NCBI GenBank assembly: GCA_037157565.1
Contig: JAZHRO010000063.1
Location: forward strand, 91,416,001-91,480,000
From: Thalassia testudinum
Lineage: Eukaryota; Streptophyta; Magnoliopsida; Alismatales; Hydrocharitaceae
DNA: 64,000 bases
Direction of reading: 5' to 3'
How positions within the stretch are numbered: the stretch's first letter is position 1; every line of letters starts with the position of its first letter. Positions 55,930-64,000 of the stretch are shown piece by piece. The notes beneath the pieces are model-generated. The model was not told the DNA's origin, did no database searches, and saw only the letters and a program-made list of their open reading frames with translations. The translations under genes and the position numbers were made by a program.

Positions 55930-56900
55930 AAGGAAGATGGGTTATGGACAACGGTTGTTGGAAGCACATGATAGGAGAAGATGACTTGTTCCTCAACCTC
56001 AACCATAAGGAAGGTGGTTCAATCACCTTTGGCAACAACCACAAGGGCCATATTACTGGTATTGGCAAAATTGGTAACTCCAAAACCTCTTTTGATAATG
56101 TTCATCTTGTTAATGGCCTAAAACATAACTTACTTAGTGTAAGTCAGATATGTGATAAGGATACAAAGTCACTTTTACATCAAAAGGTTTTAAAATTAGG
56201 GATAAAAATTCAAAAGAAGTCCTTTTGATCGGAGATAGATCAAAAGACATTTACACTGACTTTGATAAGTTCAATGATCTTAATTGCTTAGTTGCATCAA
56301 GTGATGAGTCAATACTGTGGCATCATCGACTTGATCATGTTCACATGTGAAATATAAACAAGCTTGTGAAACACGACTTAGTACGAAGCTTGCCTAAGAT
56401 TTCCTTTAGAAAGAAAAATCTCAGTTCATCTTGTGAACTAGGAAAACTACATAAAACCTCTTTGAAATCGAAAAACATGGTTAATACTTCCAAGCTACTT
56501 GAGTTGATCTACTTAGATCTCTTCGGACCAACCAAATATGAAATTATAAATGGGTGCAAATACTGTCTACTCATTATTAATGGCTTGTCCCGATTTACTT
56601 GGGTACTATTCTTAAGAACTAAAGATCCTACTTTCGAGGAATTTAGAAAATTAGACAAGATGATTCAAACCAAATCTAGCCTATCCATCACTAGGGTTAG
56701 GAGTGATCATGGAGGTGAGTTTGAAAATTAAAAATTCTAAGATTTCTGTTCTACTTGTGGAATAAAATAAGAATTTAATTTTCCTAGAGTAGCTCCTCAA
56801 AATGGTGTTGTAGAAAAGAAGAATGTAACCCTACAAGTGTGTGCCTGCACTATGCTGTGCGAGTTAAAGCTACCTTAGTATTTTTGGGCTGAGACTGTAA
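55930..56900 (+). pseudogene. pol: Element H protease and integrase remnants
   Basis: Protease-like MDNGCWKHMIGEDDLF (copia consensus has D-S-G-C-S-x-H-M, so the Ser after the catalytic Asp is Asn here) and NGLKHNLLSVSQICD. A GAG-pre-integrase segment LWHHRLDHVH follows (about 56320). Integrase core: LDLFGPTKYE (first Asp), RSDHGGEFEN (second Asp), QNGVVEKKN (Glu). Several stops (for example after HVHM, after GEFEN). Confidence 0.88.
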
Positions 56901-57299
56901 CACTGCTTGTTATATCTAGAATGGGGCCTCTATTAGACCTATCCTTGAGAAAACACCCTTTGAACGTTCCTTTGATAGATCTCTTACTTCAAAGTATTTG
57001 GTTGCAAGTGTTTCATACTGAATACAAAGGATAACTTGGATAAGTTTGATGCAAAAAGTGAGGAAGGAAACTTTCTAGGATACTCCTCTAAAAGTAAAGC
57101 CTATAGAGTCTTTAATAAGGAGAATTTAGTAGTTGCAGAGACTCTACATGTACTTTTGATGAATTAGATCAATTAAATAATGCATCAACTAAAGATGATG
57201 ATCAACCTCTAGATGATCCTTCAAATATACTTGAAGACACCAACTCTAGTAAACTTCCTAAAGACTTAACCTACACCAAAGACCACCCTAAAGATTTAG

Positions 57300-58906
57300 T
57301 GATTCGTGAAGCTCAAAAGGAATTCAAACTAGATCATCCTTTAATAACCTTGCACTTAGTGTGTTTTTATCCCAACTATAACCAAAATCTGTGAAAGAAG
57401 CATTCACAGATGTTTGTTGGATTGTAGTCATGCAAGAAGAGTTGAATCAATTTGAAAGAAATAATGCTGGGAAATTAGTTCCTAAGCCAGAATCTCAATC
57501 TATTATTGGAAAAAATGGGTCTTTAGAAATAAGCTTGATGAATAAGGAAAAGTTGTAAGAAACAAAACTAGACTTGTGGCTTAAGGCTACAATCATGAAG
57601 AAGGAATTGATTTTTACGAAACTTATGCTCTTGTAGCTAGACTAGAATCCATTATAATGTTCTAGCTTTTGCTGCTCATATGGGATTTAAACTATTCCAA
57701 ATGGACATTAAGTGCATTTCTCAATAGATTTCTAAAAGAAGAAGTCAATGTGAAACAACACCCTATCTTTGAAAGTATAGATAACCATAATCATGCTTTT
57801 AAACTTAATAAAGCTTTATATGGACTTAAATATGCTCCTCGAGCTTGGTATGAAAGGCTAAGAAACTACTTAATAGAAAATGAGTTCAAAATTGACTTAA
57901 TTGATCCAACCTTCTTTACTAAAAGAAAGGATAACCAACTAAGTCTAATCTAAATTTATGTTGATGACATAATATTTGGTGCTACTAATGATCTTCTATG
58001 CCAAGAGTTTGCGAAAGTCATGGAGGATCAATTTGAGATGAGCCTGATGGAAGAATTAAAGTTCTTCCTATGGTTGCAGATTGATCAACTGGAAGATGGA
58101 ATCTTCATTCTGTAGATGAAATACACAAAAGAGATTTTGAAGAAATTTGAAATGGATAAAACAAAAGCAAAAGACACACCAATGGCTACCACTACTCAAC
58201 TCAAAGAAGATGAGTCGAGCAAATACGTAGATAAAAAATTATATAGAAGTATGATAGGATCCTTACATTACTTGACTGCTAGTAGACTTGACATACTTTT
58301 TAGTACTTGTCTTTGTGTTAGATTTCAAGTAACCCCTAAAGAATCCAATCTACATGCCTTAAAAAGGATAGTTAGGTACCTACTTAACAGTATAGATCAT
58401 GGTATGTTCTACCCCAAATCAATCACATCTGACTTACTTTCCTATTGTGATGCTAATTATGTGGGAAGTAAGACTGATAGCAAGAGTACTAGTGGCACGT
58501 GTCAATTTCTCGAAAATTCCCCAGAATCTTGAGTTAGTAAGAAACAGAATAGTGTTTCTTTGTCCACAACTGAAGCTAAGTACATTGCTGCATCCTTAGC
58601 ATGCTCACAGATCTTGTGGATGAAATAAACACTTAGAGATTTTGGACTAAACTTTGAAAACACTAGGATTGTCTATGATAATACTAGTGCAATAAACTTG
58701 TCCAAAAATCCCATTCAACACTCTAGAACAAAACATACAGATATTAGACATCACTTGCTTAGAGATTATTCTCTGAAGAAGGAAATAGTCTTAGAATTCA
58801 TTCAAATAGAGATACAATTAGCTGATATCTTCACAAAACCTCTAGGAAAAGAAAGATTTATACTAATAAGAAGAGATTTAGGCTTAACAAGACTTGTTGA
58901 ACTTTG
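57300..58906 (+). pseudogene. pol: Element H RT and RNase H remnants
   Basis: Copia RT pieces: AFLNRFLKEEVNVKQ, LNKALYGLKYAPRAWYERL, then the active site YVDDIIFG (about 57958) after a stop, and LKFFLWLQI. RNase H: YCDANYVGSKTDSKSTSG, LSTTEAKYIA, KHTDIRHHLLRD, LADIFTKPL, ending at 58906. At least four in-frame stops plus frameshifts upstream of 57669. The catalytic YVDD survives. Confidence 0.9.
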
Positions 58907-60091
58907 ATTGTTGCTTTGTCTTAATAGCCATTGGTCCATCAAACAAATTGTTTTGATTGATCAATCATTGATTGATCAAATGTTAATTTTGATTGATCAA
59001 GCTTTGAAATTTTTGGGTGGGAAATTTCCCATCGAAATTTCAACTTTTGATTGACCAAATGTTGTTGTGATCGATCAAGTTTTGGGCAAGAATTGTCCTT
59101 CCACTAGAACTTCAATTTTATCGATCAACTTTTCCTTCTAATCGACCAAAATTGATTTTGGTCGACCAATTTGTGTTTTGATCGACAAAATCTGGGCAGA
59201 TTTGATCTTGCCGATATTCTTGCTTAGTGATTCTAATCACTTCATTTGATCACTAAGCACTCCCAAATCTTTGATTTTGGTCTCTAATCAGTTTCTATCT
59301 TATTTGCTTTACCCATTCTCTATAAAAACAACTTTTTACCACCTCTTTCTACCACTACAAAACTCCCTTCCATCAACCAAACACCCAAAACACCAACCAA
59401 AGGTCCCACTTCAAGTAAAATGTGGTCCCCTCTCCACCACCATCAACCACCACTCCTATCAAAATGCTGCTACCATATCCGACCACACCTTGGTCGACCA
59501 CCCCAGCACCTCCTCTCTGGCATCTTCTTCCTCACCGCCACACCTCTGTCGGCCATTCGACCACCTTTGGAGACCCCTCTAGCAATCAATGACTGCTCCG
59601 GCTATTTGTCCTCCTCCTCACTGCCAAGTGGATTGATCCTTGCCGATCCTCGGTATATCCCTATCCTCTACCTATTTTTTATCACAACTTCTCACTTTAA
59701 TCTTGTTTTGATGAGTTTTTCTTGTGATTTTCATATTTTCCGCCCACTGGTCTTTGTGTTCGTCCTTATTCTTCATTTGTTCTTCATGTTATTCTCATTT
59801 GATCCACCTGAATCCTATTTTTTTTCCTCACTTTCGATTTTTTATCAATCAATCTGTTGTCTTTGATCGACAAAAAATTATCATGTTCAAACTCCTAAAA
59901 ATTGATTTTGATCGACCAACCTATGATTGACCAAACTGAAAACCAGATCGACCAAACTATCTCTGCAAACTTCACTTGCTTCTTGTCCACTTTTTTATCT
60001 ACCAAAAATGATTAATTGATCGATCAATTTAACTTTTTGATTGAACAATTGCCTATGTTTAATTGACCAACCTGTGTTTTGATCGATCGAC
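58907..60091 (+). other. Element H post-pol region with TTGATCGATCAA repeats
   Basis: Non-coding or degraded. Clusters of the TTGATCGATCAA/TTGATTGATCAA/TCGACCAA words at about 58930-59190 and 59865-60110, with Pro/Ser/His-rich degraded coding-like DNA between (59390-59640). This spacer separates pol from the env-like remnant. Confidence 0.65.
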
Positions 60092-61044
60092 TTGATTCTT
60101 TCAATTGACCAAAACTGCAACAGACCTCTTCTCTTGCCTCCTAAACATTCTCGTGCCTCTACCTCCAACCCCAGAGATGACACCTTTGACCATTTCCTTA
60201 TCAGTGACGAGGCGTGTCACAACTTTTCTCTTTACTCCCACCTCTCACCTCATGTTGGTCGCCTTATCGACCTTGACTTCTTCGAGCGCATCTTTTCGGG
60301 TCTTAGAGACAGACTTACCTATCATAGGATAGGTTGCCTCTTCGATCGGACTTTTTATGTGGGTGCTAGGGGTGGTCATATCTAGGGCGTAGACCCTATG
60401 GCTTGCCACCTTTTCTATTCCAACCTTTGCAACATTGGTGAAGGTTTTGATATCCAGTTGACATCTCTTCTGAGGTTATTAGGGAGACGTTGATGACTCC
60501 TGAATCTTTTGACTTGGGAAAGCCCACCAAGTCACCTTATTTTCATCCTCTCTCGCTGTTCCCCAATTGCATCTTCCTTTGGAACTTCATGTCCAAATCT
60601 ACTTTTGAGAACTGTCCGGGTCCCATGCTCATGGCTTTGTATGCCTTCATGACTAATAGGGCATTTAATTGGAACCACTTCATCCTCACCTTCATGGAGA
60701 GAAACCCACGGTCGTCTACCCTTTTGGCACTCTTCTCTCCCTTATCTTCCTGCATTTTAGTGTCCCTATGGAGATTAATCATAAGAAGTTCATCTCTTGT
60801 GTTTCCATTTTTGGAGAGCTTACCTACTCCAAAATGGAACAGGAGTGTCACACTCATTAGGATCCTCCTTAGGTAGCAGCTTCCTCCTCTCAGCCTCCTC
60901 CTTAGGCTGGTCCTTCCTCTGCTCCACCTCCTTACTCTCACTACCATCATTTTGATGCTTACTGCTTGCTAATGTTAGACCCTCTCCTTCGTTATACGAC
61001 ATGGAGTGGCCTTACCTTGAAAGGTAGTTTACCAGACATGACAT
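60092..61044 (+). pseudogene. Element H env-like / plant-transposon-protein remnant, 5' part
   Basis: Translation shows DTFDHFLISDEACHNFSLY, PHVGRLIDLDFFERIFSGLR, YHRIGCLFDRTF, then, after stops and shifts, FIPHPLSLF-type and LMALYAFMTNRAFNWNHF segments. The layout resembles the 'putative plant transposon protein' domain found in the extra ORF of Sirevirus and some gypsy elements. Broken by stops near 60380 and frameshifts; then interrupted by solo LTR J and probably continued in 62767-63104. Confidence 0.55.
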
Positions 61045-62078
61045 TGATTAGCAAAATTTTGTACGCAAAAAGTTTGAGTTAAAACCCATCGTCATAGTGC
61101 GTAAAAATCTACTATCAGGTGAATTTTTATTGAAACTCAAAGTGAGCTTGAGTTGAACACAGGGAGACGAATGCTTGGTTTATAGAAATTCGCATTTTGA
61201 TTTATTTGTTTTTGATGTTTTGTAATTTTTTTGGTATTTTTATAAGACAGAATATGAAGTCAAAATACTTCTATCTAATCTACTCTACTCTAGCAGAATG
61301 AGAGAGAGAGAAAGAGGGAGAGAAAATATTAATTTTTTTTAAACCAGAGTTTGCTAGAAATAATCAAGGAAGAAATTACAACTACACTAGAAAAGCGATT
61401 AAAGATAGAGAGAGGTGAGAAGATCTCCCTTGATGACTACTTGGAGGACGACACACTTTGACTACACCTGGCTAAAGGTGGTGAGAGGCTAGAAGACAAA
61501 GAGTAGAATTGGAGATGAAGAATGGGGTAGGATGGCGTCGCTATGAGGATCTGCTTCTTGAATGTGGTGAGAGGACGACCATAGGATGCTCCACGAAGGG
61601 GGTGAGAAGCGGGAAAATATTTTTACTTTTCAACTCTAAGAAGCATCCTGAGCTTGGGACCAGCTTCTTAGAGCCTTTGGAGGAGGTGAGGAAAGAAGAG
61701 GAAGAGATGAAGAGAAATGGAGGATCATGGGCCTTTATATAGTGGAGGAGAAGGGTGCATTTCGAGCATGGGTCAATTAGCAACATTAAAGACGTTGCTG
61801 TAGCCTCACCATAAATGTCGCAGAAGCCAACCCACATACTTGCTGGCACTTTGTATGCTCACAGGTGCCATCGCGTGGTCAAAGGAGAGCCGTTGGATGG
61901 GCGATGAGAGCTGAGATCGCTCGAAGACTAGCATCCTGGATCATGCATGTGTGATCAAGTGCGTGCGCACATCATGTGAATCCTCTGCACGAGATTCGTC
62001 CACGTGGAAGCATGGCGCCTGCTTGATGAAGATCTGATAGTCAAATTTGTCTCCAATGTGTGCTTGAGAATCAAGAGA

Positions 62079-62143
62079 GCTCAGTGGGTTTCGAACTCGC
62101 GTCTATCACTTGCGAGCGCTACTCGAAGACTGCTGTGCTATGC
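62079..62143 (-). other. tRNA-like module in LTR J
   Basis: Minus strand: A-box TAGCACAGCAG (fits the tRNA A-box better than B's), anticodon-like CTCGCAAGTG, B-box GAGTTCGAAACC. Sequence is much diverged from 8591-8663, yet both boxes survive. Confidence 0.6.
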
Positions 62144-62195
62144 CTTTGATTGTGTCAAGGAGATGACTTTGCTGCTGAGGGCGTGGAGGCTTCCC

Positions 62196-62221
62196 AGTCA
62201 TTGGATTCTCATCCAATGGCT
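62196..62221. repeat. inverted repeat AGTCATTGGAT / ATCCAATGGCT in LTR J
   Basis: 11-bp arms, loop TCTC. Relative to B a G:C pair became A:T on both arms and a C:G pair became a T.G wobble. Confidence 0.8.
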
Positions 62222-62766
62222 AAGATCATGCATGAGAGTCACCTTTAGAAGTGAACAGGAGGCCTTAGGGGGCTGTGGGTAGTCCAGATGGTGCCATGTG
62301 GCACCATCTGAGCCCTCCATCTTATCTTGCTTGGAGGGGATGCCACGGATGTTGGATTGGACCAATTTTTACGCCATTGGGCTGCGATCGTCTATCCGGA
62401 TCCATCTGTGTGGTTGGATTTGTCGTTTGAAGCTTCGAATTGCATCACCTAACCCCATGACCTTTGATGTTCCTCGAACTACATAAGGTGTTACAGAACT
62501 CCAATCAAGGTCATTTCAGAGCCGTTGAACTCTGAACATTGTCTTGATCAGTACTGTACTGTTCGATTATCAATCTGAGGCCCAAAAATAAATCTCCTTC
62601 TCTCTTGGCCGCAAAAAGAAGCAAATTAACCTATAGTTTATATAATTTATCCTAAATGCAGAATGATGCATGCTATACAATATTTATAATGTGGAATGCA
62701 ATGTTAAGCTTAGGAACTCACATAAATGGACATTTTATCATGAATAAATGTGTATTTATCTGACAC

Positions 62767-63104
62767 CTTGGGAGTTCAGGACGTGACTGACGACATCTCT
62801 TTTATGATGCATTTCTAGAGAGAGACAAGATAGATGATGATGGAGCATGGCATTTAGGTTTCTATGTACCTAAGCAGTCAAGGTTAGTTTTTGGATTGGC
62901 TTGGAGAGCAGATCCACTTACTCATAGTCCATGACTAGAGACCCTCCAAAGGTCGATGTTCAGCAGCAGCAGCTCATCCTCCGAGTACTTTAGCACCCTC
63001 CTCCTCCAGACAGACACAACACACTAGTCCTTTAGTGCAGCCATCCCGCTGATCTACTGACCATCAAATCCCTTTGATTTTGGGACACAAATGACGCTTC
63101 TCAT
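62767..63104 (+). other. probable continuation of element H after J
   Basis: Degraded, partly Gln/Ser/Pro-rich coding-like DNA (CAGCAGCAGCAGCTCATCC near 62961) between J and K. Assigned to H by position only. Confidence 0.4.
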
Positions 63105-64000
63105 TGGTCGCGCATGTTTCGCGTGTTAGAAATTGAGGTTACAAGTAACCTGTCGTCGTAGTTGCAAAACACGTCGATCAGATAAAATTTATACTGAAAC
63201 TCCAAGGGAGTCCCGGGTCGAACACAGGGAGGCGACGTTTATTTTACTTGAAAACCGTGCTTCGTTTTGTTTCTTTTTGGTATTTTGGGGTTTTGTTATT
63301 TTTTTGTCTTTTTGAAATAAAAGAAAACAAGCAAATGTATGACAAGATAGAGATGTGGAACAAATATGATATATATTACTTCCAATGTCAATTACAAGAA
63401 ACTATGAAAGCATATAAAGAGAGGGAGGTGAGAGGAAATCTCCTGAATCGGCTGTTCGGCGAGACGACGGTGCCTGGCAGAAGCTCGGACGAAGGAGGTG
63501 AGGAGCGGAATGACGGAGGTGAGATGCTGGAGGACGTCGGGTTGAGGAAAGCTTCAGCGTAGCTCCGGAATGGAGGTGAGAAGGAGTTGATCTGCTACCG
63601 GAATGGAGGTGGGAGGATGGCTGCAAGGTGACCTATGAAGGGAGATGGGAAGTTGGAGGAGTATTTGGTGGGGCAGAGGGTCACTACACTAATAGGCACC
63701 TTGGGAGCTTGAGAACAAGCTCTAATGGAGCGTTGGTAGGCTTACTAGATCTTGGGAGTAGGTGGGAGTAGAGTAGGTAGAGATGGCTTGGAAAGGAGGG
63801 GGTGAAGGTCCTTTTATAGTGGTGGAGAAGAGGCAAAAATCGGTATGGGACCATTAGTGACATCTAGGCCATTGCTGGAAACGTCGCTGTAGGCAGCTCA
63901 TGCCCGCTGGCTTTGCTGGCATGCGATGAATTACTAACGGTTGTTAGCGTCGCTGTAAGTCCAACTCATGCATCGCTTAGTCCATCTCACATTGTGTTGG
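63105..64000 (-). mobile_element. LTR K (B family), cut by window end
   Basis: Begins TGGTCGCGCATG at 63105, corresponding to TGGTCGGGTCG of B, and aligns with B's LTRs to the window end, including the GTCGAACACAGGGAGGCGACG block (63213-63231), the GGTGAGAGGAAATCTCC segment and the TATA box (63811-63818). Orientation minus. The tRNA-like module would lie just beyond 64000. Solo or full element cannot be decided. Confidence 0.88.

Larger units (their letters stand above)
61045..62761 (-). mobile_element. Solo LTR J (diverged B-family LTR)
   Basis: About 1.72 kb on the minus strand. Collinear with B's LTRs: GAACACAGGGAG block (61145-61169), TATA (61732-61742), tRNA-like module (62079-62143), inverted repeat (62196-62221), ATGCATGCTATA-type sequence near the end. 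Flanking 5-mers GACAT (61040-61044) and GACAC (62762-62766) differ at one base, and the last CA is CT. No internal region, so a solo LTR. Confidence 0.78.

Noticed and set aside
59271..59930. Short open frames between H pol and the env-like remnant
   Set aside because: Overlapping frames in AT-rich degraded DNA; possible relic of the env-like N-terminus but not supportable as a gene.

Overview
The window is plant nuclear DNA made almost entirely of nested long-terminal-repeat (LTR) retrotransposons. No host gene is supportable. The plant assignment rests on Athila-type Ty3/gypsy polyproteins with tRNA-Asp primer-binding sites, a Sirevirus-like Ty1/copia element with an initiator-Met primer-binding site, a CACTA-type transposon end and very long LTRs (1.7-2.8 kb). 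I cannot name the species. I use letters for the elements: A, B, E, F, G (Athila-like), H (copia), C, D, J, K (LTR-only copies).

Left half (1-38300), a stacked nest. An old Athila-like element E (+ strand) supplies 3797-5796, 33235-34389 and 37158-about 38300. It is interrupted by a CACTA end (2448-3796), by LTR copy C2 (about 5797-7503 and 32910-33234) and, inside its own LTR, by solo LTR D (34390-37157, - strand). C2 was split by element B (7504-32909, - strand, target duplication GTGCT). B was split by element A (12933-26472, + strand, target duplication ATTGC). A is young (about 20 differences between its 2.64-kb LTRs, counted by eye) and carries a 1899-codon gag-protease-RT-RNase H-integrase frame broken by two in-frame stops. 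B is a decayed relative with many stops and frameshifts. Window start 1-2447 is a third C-family LTR (C1, - strand).

Middle (38300-43600): sequence with no recognisable feature, then a clean solo LTR, C3 (40152-42873, target duplication CATAT), then AT-rich DNA and the truncated RT of element G.

Right half: G's pol (+ strand) is split by F (43602-51443, - strand, target duplication GTAGG). F is a structurally complete, non-autonomous Athila-like element with identical-length 1728-bp LTRs and, in place of gag-pol, a single intact 665-codon ORF of unknown function. G resumes at 51444 and is cut at 53124 by copia element H (LTR, tRNA-iMet site, degenerate gag, protease, integrase, RT, RNase H, then an env-like/plant-transposon-protein remnant). 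H is interrupted by solo LTR J (61045-62761) and by LTR K (63105 to the window end), both of the B LTR family.

How the parts relate: A, B, E and F share a 3' architecture of two 'hairpin + GGCATGGGG' modules, one just after the coding region and one forming the polypurine tract next to the 3' LTR, with a variable, repeat-containing spacer between them. F's spacer is closely similar to A's, so an A-like element is the probable enzyme donor for F. Several LTR hairpins keep their pairing while their sequence changes (A versus D, B versus J), the LTRs of families A, C, D and F carry GACGTC or GTCGTC palindromes, and the B LTR family contains a 73-nt tRNA-like module.
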